Positions 14,675-23,690 of a DNA stretch of 64,000 bases are shown in pieces. The stretch spans positions 6,043 through 70,042 of the forward strand of contig CAJTOR010000007.1 of the NCBI GenBank assembly GCA_910577675.1. The letters are read 5' to 3'. The notes under the pieces were generated by a model. That model was given only the letters and a program-made list of their open reading frames with translations, was not told the DNA's origin and made no database searches. How positions within the stretch are numbered: position 1 is the stretch's first letter; every line of letters starts with the position of its first letter. The DNA is from an uncultured Lachnospiraceae bacterium. Its GTDB lineage: Bacteria; Bacillota; Clostridia; Lachnospirales; Lachnospiraceae. The translations under genes and the position numbers were made by a program.

Positions 14675-15895
14675 CTATAAATGTGTATTCTTAGGCGCTG
14701 CAAGCTTTGGCTTGTATCCCTTCTTCTCAAGTGCTTTCACAATGCGCTCCTTATGCTCATGGCCGAATGCCTCCATAGTGATAACCAGCTCCACCGCCGT
14801 GTTGCGGTTGATGCTGACAAACTGGTTATGTTCCAGTTTAATAATATTGCCCTGCTCCTTCGCAATCAGCGTCGAAACATTCGCAAGCTCACCCGGTTTG
14901 TCAGGCAAAAGCACGGAAACGGTGAAAATCCTGCCCCTCGCAATCAGCCCATGCTGTACAATAGAGGACATCGTAATCACATCCATATTGCCGCCGCTTA
15001 AAATGGAAACAATCTTCTTCCCCTGACAATCAATATGCTTGAGTGCAGCCACGGAAAGAAGCCCGGAATTTTCCACAACCATCTTATGATTTTCCACCAT
15101 GTCAAGGAAACTGACAATCAGCTCCTGATCCTCAACCGTAATAATCTCGTCCACATTTTTCTGTATGTAGGGGAAGATATGTTCCCCCGGCGTTTTTACC
15201 GCCGTGCCGTCCGCGATGGTATCCACGCCCGGCAGTGTCACAACATGCCCCACTTTAAGCGATTCCTGCATGCAATTCGCCCCTGCCGGCTCCACGCCAA
15301 TCACACGGATTTTCGGATTTAATAGCTTCGCTAGCGTCGAGATACCTGCTAGAAGCCCCCCGCCTCCCACCGGCGCAAGGATAATGTCCACCGTCGGAAG
15401 CTCCTTAAAAATCTCCATCGCAATGCTGCCCTGCCCGGTTGCCACGGTTTCATCATCAAACGGATGGATAAAGGTGTATCCATTTTCCTGTGCCAATTTA
15501 AGCGCATGTGCGCACGCCTCATCATATACATTTCCGAAAAGCACCACCTCGGCACCGTAACTCTTTGTGCGGTTTACCTTGATTAGCGGCGTGGTGGTCG
15601 GCATCACAATCACCGCCTTCGCCCCGTAAATCTTCGCAGCATAGGCAACGCCCTGCGCATGGTTTCCCGCGGATGCGGTAATCAGGCCGCGCCCGCGCTC
15701 CTCCTCGCTCAGCGTGCTTATTTTATAGTACGCACCGCGCACCTTGTACGCGCCCGTAAACTGCATATTCTCCGGTTTTAAGTAGACCTTCCCCCCGGTA
15801 ATATCCGAAAAATAATCGCTGTAGACAAGCTTCGTGCGGTTCGTCACCTTGATTACCGCCTCGCTCGCCTCCTCAAATTTATCCAGTGTCATCAT
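14675..15895 (-). CDS. ilvA: Threonine ammonia-lyase with ACT domain
   Basis: PLP enzyme that deaminates threonine to 2-oxobutanoate, the first step to isoleucine or to propionate. The 406 residues contain the PLP lysine in TGAYKVRG (Lys51), the phosphate-binding loop GGGGL near 185 and a SGGN motif near 310. A single C-terminal ACT domain (about 325-400) suggests amino-acid control. This is the shorter TdcB-like form with one ACT domain, not the long IlvA with two. It lies 30 bases after ftsY and probably shares its transcript. A serine-deaminating activity is also possible. Confidence 0.9.
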   Translation of the reverse strand: MMTLDKFEEASEAVIKVTNRTKLVYSDYFSDITGGKVYLKPENMQFTGAYKVRGAYYKISTLSEEERGRGLITASAGNHAQGVAYAAKIYGAKAVIVMPTTTPLIKVNRTKSYGAEVVLFGNVYDEACAHALKLAQENGYTFIHPFDDETVATGQGSIAMEIFKELPTVDIILAPVGGGGLLAGISTLAKLLNPKIRVIGVEPAGANCMQESLKVGHVVTLPGVDTIADGTAVKTPGEHIFPYIQKNVDEIITVEDQELIVSFLDMVENHKMVVENSGLLSVAALKHIDCQGKKIVSILSGGNMDVITMSSIVQHGLIARGRIFTVSVLLPDKPGELANVSTLIAKEQGNIIKLEHNQFVSINRNTAVELVITMEAFGHEHKERIVKALEKKGYKPKLAAPKNTHL

Positions 15896-15925
15896 AATTT
15901 ATCACTTACCCTTCTTTTTTTGCAG

Positions 15926-16864
15926 TTACTCCTGTTCCGCCCCGTTATCAAAGAGCGCGTCAACAAACGCCCCCGGGTCAAAACGCTGCATATCTTCAAG
16001 TTTCTCACCAACACAAATATATTTAACCGGGATGTTAAGTTCCGACTGGATTGCTATGGCAATCCCCCCCTTTGCCGTCCCGTCAAGTTTTGTGAGGACA
16101 ATTCCGGAAATCTCAGCCACCTCATTAAACTGTTTTGCCTGCTCAAGCGCATTCTGCCCCGTCGTCCCATCAAGCACCACAAGCGTTTCCCTGAATGCAT
16201 CCGGATACTCCCTTGTAATTACGCGGTCAATTTTCCGCAGTTCCTCCATCAGGTTTTTCTTGTTGTGCAGCCTGCCCGCAGTATCACAGATCAAAAGATC
16301 AGCATTTTTTGACTTTGCCGACGCAATCGCATCAAAAATAACTGCTGCCGGGTCGGAACCCTCCTTCTGCGCAATAATATCCACACCGGCTCGGTTTGCC
16401 CATTCTGTTAGCTGCTCAATAGCTGCCGCGCGGAAGGTATCCGCCGCCGCCACAATAACTTTCTTCCCGCCATCCTTCAACTTCCCGGCAAGTTTTCCCA
16501 CCGAAGTAGTTTTTCCCACGCCGTTCACGCCGATCATAAGTACAACCGACTTTCTTTCCTCAAACTCGTAGGCATCCTCCGTCAAACTCATCTGCTCTTT
16601 GATACTCGCGCGCAAAAGCTCCCTGCACTCCGCTGTATCCTTGATCTTGTTCTCTTTTACCTTCTGTTTCAGGTTCTCAACAATTGAGCTGGTCGCATTG
16701 ATGCCGATATCCGCCATAATCAGAATCTCTTCCAACTCCTCATAAAACTCATCGTCAATGCTCCCGCCGCCTGAAAAAATCGACTCGATCCCGGAAACAA
16801 TGCTGTTGCGCGTTTTTGCCAGCCCCTCTGCCAGGCGGCTGAAGAATCCTTTTTTCTCGCCCAT
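15926..16864 (-). CDS. ftsY: Signal recognition particle receptor FtsY
   Basis: GTPase that docks SRP-bound ribosomes at the membrane. The 312-residue protein has a helical N domain and an NG core with GVNGVGKTTS (about 113-122), DTAGRL and TKLDGTAKGG. The long acidic N-terminal domain of E. coli FtsY is absent, as usual in Firmicutes. The gene follows smc, a common order (rnc-smc-ftsY), but has its own promoter at 16938-16966. Confidence 0.96.
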   Translation of the reverse strand: MGEKKGFFSRLAEGLAKTRNSIVSGIESIFSGGGSIDDEFYEELEEILIMADIGINATSSIVENLKQKVKENKIKDTAECRELLRASIKEQMSLTEDAYEFEERKSVVLMIGVNGVGKTTSVGKLAGKLKDGGKKVIVAAADTFRAAAIEQLTEWANRAGVDIIAQKEGSDPAAVIFDAIASAKSKNADLLICDTAGRLHNKKNLMEELRKIDRVITREYPDAFRETLVVLDGTTGQNALEQAKQFNEVAEISGIVLTKLDGTAKGGIAIAIQSELNIPVKYICVGEKLEDMQRFDPGAFVDALFDNGAEQE

Positions 16865-16881
16865 AAATCTTCTCCGTCTCT

Positions 16882-16903
16882 GCGCGGCAAGATTTTACCG
16901 CGC
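16882..16903. other. Hairpin in the ftsY leader
   Basis: GCGCGG and CCGCGC arms surround a 10-base loop. On the minus strand it sits a few bases before the ftsY ribosome site. On the plus strand a T6 run follows, but no plus-strand gene needs a terminator here. Confidence 0.5.
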
Positions 16904-16937
16904 GTTTTTTCATTTATCCGGACACCACCCTTTTTAA

Positions 16938-16966
16938 ACTATAATGCGTGGCACGCCTCTTGTCAA
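16938..16966 (-). promoter_or_regulatory. ftsY promoter
   Basis: Minus strand TTGACA (16961-16966), 17-base spacer, TATAGT (16938-16943), between the smc stop and the ftsY start. Confidence 0.8.
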
Positions 16967-16994
16967 GCCCATATGGTATTTTCCCACCGCTTCC

Positions 16995-19900
16995 CTACTT
17001 GTCAAGCTCCCCTTCAATCAGGCTGACCGAAACAAGCGTTGAAACGCCTTTTTCCTGCATCGTAATACCGTAGAGCACATCGGCGGCCGCCATAGTGCCG
17101 CGCCGGTGCGTAATCACAATAAACTGGGTATGCTTTGTCAGTTTATGTAAATACTTCGCGTAGCGCTTAACATTGGAATCGTCGAGAGCCGCCTCAATCT
17201 CATCGAGAAGACAAAATGGGGACGGTTTTAAATTCTGGATGGCAAAGAGCAGCGAGATTGCTGTCAGCGCCTTTTCCCCCCCGGAAAGCTGCATCATGTT
17301 TTGCAGCTTCTTGCCCGGCGGCTGCGCGATAATACGGATTCCAGCCACAAGGATATCCTCGTCTTCCGAAAGCTCGAGGGTCGCCTTGCCGCCGCCAAAC
17401 AATTCCTTAAAAACCATGTCAAACTGCCCCTTAATCTCCGCAAACTTCTCCGCAAACTGCCTGCGCATCTCCACATCAAGTTCCGCGATAATCCCAAGAA
17501 GCGTTTCCTCCGAATTGTGCAGGTCATCGCGCTGCGCTTTCAGGAATTCATAGCGCGATGAAACCTGTTTATACTCCTCAATCGCGTTGACATTGACATC
17601 CCCCAGACCCCTGATCTTGCCTTTTAACTCCGCAAGCAGGCGCTTATTGCCCGCACTGTCCTGGTATGCCTCCTCAAACAAGCCGTCCGCCTCCTTTGGG
17701 GTCAAACCATATTCCTCCCAGAGGTAGTTAATCCGCGCCTCCTCCTCCTCGCCAAGCTTTGTAAGTTGACCTTCTAAGCGGTAAAGCTCCTTATCAAGCG
17801 CCGCAAGTCTGGCGGACAGTTCCTCCCTTCGGTCAAAAAAGCCCTTGTGCACCTGCTTTTTTTCCTCCGCCCGCGCACTAATCTGTTCCACCTGCCTCGA
17901 CAGTATTTCAATCCTCTCCCTGCGCTTCTGGTTGTCATTCCTTTTTTTTACAATTTCTTCCTCTTTTTCCTTTTTTGAAATGGCAAAACTATCCGCGCTC
18001 CTTAAAAGTTCTTCCCGCTCCTGCGAAAGGCGCAGGAATTCGGCTTGCACACGCTTTATGTTTTCCGCGGTGTTCGCACTGTTTTGTTCCATTGCGGAAA
18101 GCTCCGCTTTCAGCGTGGAAAGTTTCTCGTTTGCTTCCACCTCCTGCTGCTGTTTCCCCTTTAACAAACCTTGGCATTCCCCGATGCGTTCTTCCCTCTC
18201 TTTTTTATAGCAAAGATTTTCCTCGTACTGCCCTGCAATTTTCTTTATTGTTTCCTCAAGCGCTGCCACCTGCCCGTCAATCCCGGAAAGTTCCTGCAAG
18301 AACTTTGAAAAATCCTCCGAGAGCAGCTTCTTTTTCTCCTCCGCCTGCCGGTAGTTGAGCTTTGACTCATTCTGAGCGGTAATTTTCTCCTGGAGTTTGG
18401 CTTTTTCCTCTTCAAGCTTTTCCCGCAGCACATTCCTGTGGCTCCTTTTTTCGGCGCGCTTTTCTTCAAGCTCTGCCACATCCTGCTCCGCCTGCGCAAT
18501 GCGAACAGAAAGCTCCTCCACCTCGCGCCTTCTCGCAAGCAGGTTCCCGGAATTCTTGTAAGCTCCGCCGGAAAGTGAACCGCCCGGGTTTAGCTGTTCG
18601 CCCTCAAGTGTGACAATGCGCAGCGAATAACCATATTTGCGCGCTAAGGCGAGTGCGTTATCAATTGTGTCCACCACAAAAATACGACCAAGCAGAAACT
18701 GCACCAGCACCGTATATTGCTTCTCTGCGCGAACCAGGGAGGAGGCAAGCCCGACAACCCCCGGCTCCCTGAGCGCCGCGGAATTATTGTTGCGCGCCGG
18801 ATTTAAACTGGTCAGCGGCAAAAATGTGGCGCGCCCAGCCTTTTCCCTTTTTAAAAACCCAATAAGCTCCTTTGCAGTCTGTTCATTTTCCGTAACAACA
18901 TTCTGGATATTGCCGCCAAGTGCCGTTTCAACTGCAATTTCATAGTCCTTATCCACTTTTATCAGGTCGGCGACCACACCCTCAATCCCGGAAAATCGAC
19001 TCTTTTGTTCCATAATCCTGCGTATGGCACCGCCGTAACCTTCATAGCGCTCCGCAATGTTTTTTAGCGACTCAAGCCTTGAGCTGTCAGCAATCAGCCC
19101 GCGCTGTTTTTCTTCCAGGTTCCTGCCAAGCAAAAGAAGATCTTCACCCTCCTGTGCAATTTCACCCAAGAGTGCATCAATAATTCCATTCTGCGCAAGC
19201 ACCTGCCCCTCGGCATCCTTTAATATCTGCCCGCAGCGCGCAAGTTCATCATCGGCAAAGGACTCCGCACTTTTATGTTCGATGGCGCGCTTTGAAAGTT
19301 CCGCCTTCTTGATTGCATTCTGTTCCTTAATTGTTTCGTAGCGGGACAATTCCTCCTTGTGGGCAGAATTCTGGTTCAGGATACGGATAATTTCATTGTT
19401 CCCCTCCTCGATCTCCTGCGTCCAGCCTGCAATCTGGGTGCGGATCTCTCCGATAGCAAGCGAGATCGATTCCTGCCCGTCAGAAAGCGCTGCAAGTTTT
19501 TCATCAATCCTCTCTTTTTCCTCAGTATAGCGGGAAAGTTCCTTTTGTTTTTCTGCAAGGTCGCCGTCCGCCTTTGCCATGCTCTGCTCAAAATGTTTGC
19601 TGTTTTGTTCAATGCTCTCAATCTGCCCGCAAAGCAGGCGGATATCCCCCTCCTCGCGCTCGCAGGCAAGATTAAGCCCGTTTCTTTCCTCCTTCGCCGC
19701 CTCCAGCGCGCCAGCCTCCTCCTCAAGTTCCCTCTCAAGCTTCTCGTACTCGCCCCTGGTATCCTCGTAATTTTTTTTTGTTTCCTCAAGATCCCCTGAA
19801 ACAATCCCCTTCGCCTTAACAAGTTCCTTCTTTGACTCGCCGCCCGCCTCCTGCATCAGCAAAAACTGGTTCACTTCGGCGCGCTTTAACTCCTCCTTGT

Positions 19901-20552
19901 ACTTTAGATATTCGCGAGCTTTTTCCGACTGCTTTTCAAGCGGTCCAACCTGTTTTTCAAGCTCGGCAAGGATATCCTCCACACGCGCCAGGTTTGCCGC
20001 CTCCTGCTCAAGATTTTTTTCTGCAATGGTTTTTCGCTTTTTATATTTGACAATGCCTGCCGCCTCATCAAGCAATTCCCTGCGCTCCTCGTCCCTTCCC
20101 GACACAATCCGGTCAATCTGACCCTGCCCGATAATGGAATAGCCTTCCTTTCCGATACCGGTATCAAAAAAAAGCTCCTGGACATCCTTTAAGCGGCAGA
20201 CAGAACCATTTAACAAATACTCACTTTCCCCCGAGCGGTAGACGCGCCTTGCAACCGTGACTTCCTCGTAATCGATGGCAAGGGCATGATCTGCATTGTC
20301 AAACGTGATCGCCACATAGGCAAAACCCTGAGGTTTTCTCTGTTCCGTGCCCGAGAAAATAACGTCCTGCATGCTGTTGCCGCGAAGCTGTTTTGCACTC
20401 TGTTCGCCGAGTACCCAGCGCACTGCATCCGCCACATTGCTCTTGCCGCTGCCGTTTGGTCCGACAATGCCGGTAATCCCGTTCCCGAATTCAAAAACAA
20501 TCTTGTTGGCAAATGACTTAAAGCCATGTACCTCAATGCTTTTCAGATACAT
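16995..20552 (-). CDS. smc: Chromosome segregation ATPase SMC
   Basis: Condensin ATPase of 1185 residues. Walker A is GPNGSGKSN near 32-40. Two long coiled-coil arms flank a hinge around 500-680 that contains GGNIQNVV and PGGSLSGGAY. The C-terminal ABC signature LSGGEKAL and Walker B CLLDEIEAALDD lie near 1090-1130. Full length for the family. Its start abuts the rnc stop (TAG directly followed by ATG), so the two are translationally coupled. ScpA/ScpB are not in this window. Confidence 0.98.
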   Translation of the reverse strand: MYLKSIEVHGFKSFANKIVFEFGNGITGIVGPNGSGKSNVADAVRWVLGEQSAKQLRGNSMQDVIFSGTEQRKPQGFAYVAITFDNADHALAIDYEEVTVARRVYRSGESEYLLNGSVCRLKDVQELFFDTGIGKEGYSIIGQGQIDRIVSGRDEERRELLDEAAGIVKYKKRKTIAEKNLEQEAANLARVEDILAELEKQVGPLEKQSEKAREYLKYKEELKRAEVNQFLLMQEAGGESKKELVKAKGIVSGDLEETKKNYEDTRGEYEKLERELEEEAGALEAAKEERNGLNLACEREEGDIRLLCGQIESIEQNSKHFEQSMAKADGDLAEKQKELSRYTEEKERIDEKLAALSDGQESISLAIGEIRTQIAGWTQEIEEGNNEIIRILNQNSAHKEELSRYETIKEQNAIKKAELSKRAIEHKSAESFADDELARCGQILKDAEGQVLAQNGIIDALLGEIAQEGEDLLLLGRNLEEKQRGLIADSSRLESLKNIAERYEGYGGAIRRIMEQKSRFSGIEGVVADLIKVDKDYEIAVETALGGNIQNVVTENEQTAKELIGFLKREKAGRATFLPLTSLNPARNNNSAALREPGVVGLASSLVRAEKQYTVLVQFLLGRIFVVDTIDNALALARKYGYSLRIVTLEGEQLNPGGSLSGGAYKNSGNLLARRREVEELSVRIAQAEQDVAELEEKRAEKRSHRNVLREKLEEEKAKLQEKITAQNESKLNYRQAEEKKKLLSEDFSKFLQELSGIDGQVAALEETIKKIAGQYEENLCYKKEREERIGECQGLLKGKQQQEVEANEKLSTLKAELSAMEQNSANTAENIKRVQAEFLRLSQEREELLRSADSFAISKKEKEEEIVKKRNDNQKRRERIEILSRQVEQISARAEEKKQVHKGFFDRREELSARLAALDKELYRLEGQLTKLGEEEEARINYLWEEYGLTPKEADGLFEEAYQDSAGNKRLLAELKGKIRGLGDVNVNAIEEYKQVSSRYEFLKAQRDDLHNSEETLLGIIAELDVEMRRQFAEKFAEIKGQFDMVFKELFGGGKATLELSEDEDILVAGIRIIAQPPGKKLQNMMQLSGGEKALTAISLLFAIQNLKPSPFCLLDEIEAALDDSNVKRYAKYLHKLTKHTQFIVITHRRGTMAAADVLYGITMQEKGVSTLVSVSLIEGELDK

Positions 20553-21251
20553 CTAATCCTCCTGCCCGCGGAGTTTAAGAATTGCCCCGTATGCTGCCTC
20601 CTGCTCCGCCGCCTTCTTCGTTTTCCCACGGCCAACTGTTTCTAGTCCGTCAAGTGAAGTTGCCCTGACAACAAAACATTTGCTGTGGTCAGGCCCACTC
20701 TCCCCGATCACCTCGTAACGGACTTTCCCCTGACCTTTTGCCTGAACCATCTCCTGCAAAATAGTCTTACTATCATAAAAGAGTTTTTTTGCCTCGGCAT
20801 CATTCATCACATAATTCAGAATGAACTCTTTTGCATTAGTAAAACCACTATCCAGGTATATCGCACCGATCACTGCCTCGAGGGCATCTGACAGGATGGA
20901 ATCCCGCTCCGCTCCCCCCGTCGCCGCCTCGCCCTTGCCAAGCAGCACATAATCCCCCAGGGAGATCTCCCTCGCACAGTACGCCAGCGCCGGTTCACAG
21001 ACAAGGCTCGCCCTTAGTTTTGACATCTCCCCCTCACTCATTGCAGGGTTCACAGTAAAAATCCAGTGACTTGAAACCAGTTCAAGCACCGCATCCCCCA
21101 AAAATTCCAGCCGCTCATTGTCCGGGAGTTTCCTGATTTTGCGCTCGTTTGCGTAGGAGCTGTGTGTGAATGCCTGCAGCAGGTATCTCCTGTCGGTAAA
21201 ACGGTAGCCGATTTTCTTCTCAAAAGCGGCAAGCCTTTCACTTTCTTCCAT
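20553..21251 (-). CDS. rnc: Ribonuclease III
   Basis: Double-strand-specific RNase of 232 residues for rRNA and mRNA processing. The catalytic signature NERLEFLGDAVLEL lies near 45-58 and a double-stranded RNA-binding domain fills the C-terminal 70 residues (GRGKTKKAAEQEAA). The start is taken at the ATG at 21251 because GAGGAG lies 9 bases upstream and the family begins there; the longer reading runs into the acpP terminator. It is the first gene of rnc-smc. Confidence 0.96.
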   Translation of the reverse strand: MEESERLAAFEKKIGYRFTDRRYLLQAFTHSSYANERKIRKLPDNERLEFLGDAVLELVSSHWIFTVNPAMSEGEMSKLRASLVCEPALAYCAREISLGDYVLLGKGEAATGGAERDSILSDALEAVIGAIYLDSGFTNAKEFILNYVMNDAEAKKLFYDSKTILQEMVQAKGQGKVRYEVIGESGPDHSKCFVVRATSLDGLETVGRGKTKKAAEQEAAYGAILKLRGQED

Positions 21252-21306
21252 ATTTTTACTCTCCTCTGTCCGGTAGTATTTTTCCGCCCCACAGGGCAAC
21301 AAAGAA

Positions 21307-21338
21307 ACCGTGTGGAAGCCCAAAGGACCCCACACGGT
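21307..21338 (-). terminator. Terminator after acpP
   Basis: ACCGTGTGG and CCACACGGT arms surround a 14-base loop, followed on the minus strand by TTTCTTTGTT. It separates plsX-acpP from rnc-smc, with possible readthrough. Confidence 0.65.
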
Positions 21339-21364
21339 CAGTAAAGATCGCCCATTTGGAAAAA

Positions 21365-21598
21365 TCAGTTGTTCAGCGCGTTTTTAATCTTCTCAACCGC
21401 ATCGCCAACCGTGCGTATTTTCTCCGCCTCCTCGTTCGCGATCTCGATATCGAACTCCTCCTCAATTCCCATGATGATCTGGAAAATATCGAGAGAATCT
21501 GCACCAAGATCATCTACAAAAGCGGTATCCATATCAATATCATCCGCATCCACACTCAATACCTCACCGATAATGTTTTTCAACTTTTCAAATTCCAT
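21365..21598 (-). CDS. acpP: Acyl carrier protein
   Basis: Fatty-acid carrier of 77 residues, acidic, with the phosphopantetheine site DLGADSLD (Ser35). It follows plsX by 38 bases, the usual Firmicutes pairing, and ends before a terminator. An AGGTGAGAT ribosome site precedes the ATG. Confidence 0.97.
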   Translation of the reverse strand: MEFEKLKNIIGEVLSVDADDIDMDTAFVDDLGADSLDIFQIIMGIEEEFDIEIANEEAEKIRTVGDAVEKIKNALNN

Positions 21599-21636
21599 GA
21601 TATCTCACCTTTCTTTTCATAGTTTCATTTAATGGA

Positions 21637-22653
21637 CTATATGGTTTCCGCAAGAGCAATCCCGGCAGCGATCTTCTCGCTGACCCCCTGCTCCTTAAAC
21701 GCAATGCACTGGATGATGGAGTTTTTGATTTCATTGCTTTTTGAACTGCCATGGCTCTTCACGACAAGCCCTTTAAGCCCCAGCATCGGCGCACCACCAT
21801 ACTGTGAAAGATCAAAATCCTTCAATGTTTTCTTTAACTGCGGCTTAACAAGCGCCGCGCCAAGAGTGGAAAGGGGCGTGGCTGTCATTCCCTGCTTTAT
21901 CTTTTTCATCAGGGCTGCCGCAACACCCTCGTAGAGTTTTAGTATGACATTTCCTACAAATGCCTCCGTGACAATAACATCCGCTGCTCCGTGCGGAATT
22001 TCCCTTGCCTCAACACTGCCGATAAAATTGATCTCATTGCAATTCTTCAGGAGTGGGAAGGTTTCCTTGACTAACATGTTCCCCTTCTCCTCCTCCACAC
22101 CGACATTCACAATCGCCACGCGGGGATTTTTGATGCCGACAACGTTCTCCATGTAGATCGACCCCATCTTTGCAAACTGTACCAGATGGGAAGGTCTTGC
22201 GTCCACATTTGCACCGCAGTCAACCAACAGCGAAACCCCGCTTAATGTCGGCATAAGCGGCGCGAGCGGTGGGCGTTCCACCCCCTTGATGCGCCCGACT
22301 ATTAGCTGGGCACCAACTAAGACTGCACCGGTGCTCCCCGCCGAAACAAAAGCGTCCGCCTCGCCCTTTTTTACCAGGTTGAGCGCCACGACAATGGAGG
22401 AATCCTTTTTCGTGCGGATTGCAAAAACCGGGGCTTCATCGTTTGAAATAACCTCCCCGGCATCCACCACATGGACCCGGTCTTCTGGATAATGATAGCG
22501 GGAGAGTTCCTGTTCGACTGCCTCTTTCCTGCCCGCTAAGAATACTTCCACTTCCCCGCGCTCATTCACGGCATCAACGGCTCCCTTTACGATCTCGCCG
22601 GGGGAATGATCCCCGCCCATTGCATCCACTGCGACCTTAACTTTACTCTGCAT
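21637..22653 (-). CDS. plsX: Phosphate acyltransferase PlsX
   Basis: Converts acyl-ACP to acyl-phosphate for phospholipid synthesis. The 338-residue protein has AVDAMGGDHSP near the N-terminus and the family segments GANVDARPSHL and EAFVGNVILK. The start is placed at the ATG at 22653 by family length; an in-frame TTG at 22665 is possible, and neither has a strong ribosome site. The downstream acpP supplies its acyl-donor carrier. Confidence 0.95.
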   Translation of the reverse strand: MQSKVKVAVDAMGGDHSPGEIVKGAVDAVNERGEVEVFLAGRKEAVEQELSRYHYPEDRVHVVDAGEVISNDEAPVFAIRTKKDSSIVVALNLVKKGEADAFVSAGSTGAVLVGAQLIVGRIKGVERPPLAPLMPTLSGVSLLVDCGANVDARPSHLVQFAKMGSIYMENVVGIKNPRVAIVNVGVEEEKGNMLVKETFPLLKNCNEINFIGSVEAREIPHGAADVIVTEAFVGNVILKLYEGVAAALMKKIKQGMTATPLSTLGAALVKPQLKKTLKDFDLSQYGGAPMLGLKGLVVKSHGSSKSNEIKNSIIQCIAFKEQGVSEKIAAGIALAETI

Positions 22654-22706
22654 TATTCTGCCCAAACTTTCATACCTTTTTATGGCCGTACTGCCATCCC
22701 TGTACC

Positions 22707-22735
22707 ACTATACTAAATGATTGAAAAAAAATCAA
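22707..22735 (-). promoter_or_regulatory. plsX promoter
   Basis: Minus strand TTGATT (22730-22735), 17-base spacer, TATAGT (22707-22712). FapR-type sites were not recognised. Confidence 0.7.
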
Positions 22736-22757
22736 CCATAAATTTTAAAAAGATAGA

Positions 22758-23534
22758 TTACTTCTTGCGGTAAAAGAACGACTGGTATGTATCATAGCCA
22801 ATCTTTTCCGGCTGGATGATCTGCTCCGTACTCCCTACAAAAAGGAAACAGCCCTGTTTTAAGGAAGCATTAAACTTGCGGTAAATCACATCCTTTGCTT
22901 CCTCCGTAAAATAAATCAGCACATTCCTGCACACAATCAGGTCGCACCGATCCGGATAAGGATCTTTTAACAGGTTGTGCTCCTTAAACTCCACACATTT
23001 TTTGATCTCATCGCTGATCTGGTAACTGGTTGCACTGACCTGCTTGAAATACTTTTTAATAAATTCGTCCGGCAGACCTTTGAGGCTTTTGATATTGTAC
23101 AGCCCCATCCGCGCCTTGTCAAGTACCTGCTTATCAATATCGGTCGCAATAATCTTGATTTTTGAAAGCGGCATAAATCTCGTAAGCAGCATGACAAGCG
23201 AATACGGCTCATCCCCCGTGGAACACGCGGCGCTCCAGATTTTTAAGGTCGGGGATTTTTTTAACAGCTCCGGCAGTATCTGCCTTTCTAAGAGTGTCCA
23301 CTGCTCCGGGTTGCGGTAAAATTCAGACACATTGATCGTCAGGTAATTCACGAACTCCTCAAATAGTACTTTATCTTTTTTGAGCGCTTCCACATACTGC
23401 GTGTAGGTGGTGTAATGATGCTTTGTAATCAAGGAATCAATGCGCCTCTTCATCTGGCGCTCCTTGTAAGCATTCAGGTCAATCTTTGTTAACACGAGCA
23501 CGTCTTTTTTAAATGTTTCGTAACTGTCCGTCAT
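22758..23534 (-). CDS. cheR: Chemotaxis protein methyltransferase CheR
   Basis: SAM-dependent methyltransferase of chemoreceptor glutamates, 258 residues. An N-terminal helical domain (about 1-75) is followed by the catalytic domain with the SAM loop WSAACSTGDEPYSL and the motif CRNVLIYF. No receptor, CheB or other chemotaxis gene is nearby, so it is a lone cheR as in many Clostridia. AGGAGG lies 10 bases before the ATG. Confidence 0.92.
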   Translation of the reverse strand: MTDSYETFKKDVLVLTKIDLNAYKERQMKRRIDSLITKHHYTTYTQYVEALKKDKVLFEEFVNYLTINVSEFYRNPEQWTLLERQILPELLKKSPTLKIWSAACSTGDEPYSLVMLLTRFMPLSKIKIIATDIDKQVLDKARMGLYNIKSLKGLPDEFIKKYFKQVSATSYQISDEIKKCVEFKEHNLLKDPYPDRCDLIVCRNVLIYFTEEAKDVIYRKFNASLKQGCFLFVGSTEQIIQPEKIGYDTYQSFFYRKK

Positions 23535-23650
23535 GAAATAGAATCCTCCTCTAAGGAATTATGCGGGGTACGCCCGGGGAATACCCGGAAAAATCATGAA
23601 AATTCTGGAAATAATTTGTGTACTTCCCAGCAAAAACCAGAAAATGCCCG

Positions 23651-23681
23651 AAAAAAATCCCGGAAGCGTGATGCCTCCGGG
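23651..23681 (-). terminator. Terminator after ispH-rpsA
   Basis: On the minus strand CCCGGAGGC pairs with GCTTCCGGG (one G-T pair) around a 5-base loop, followed by ATTTTTTT. Confidence 0.88.
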
Positions 23682-23690
23682 AAAATGGGG

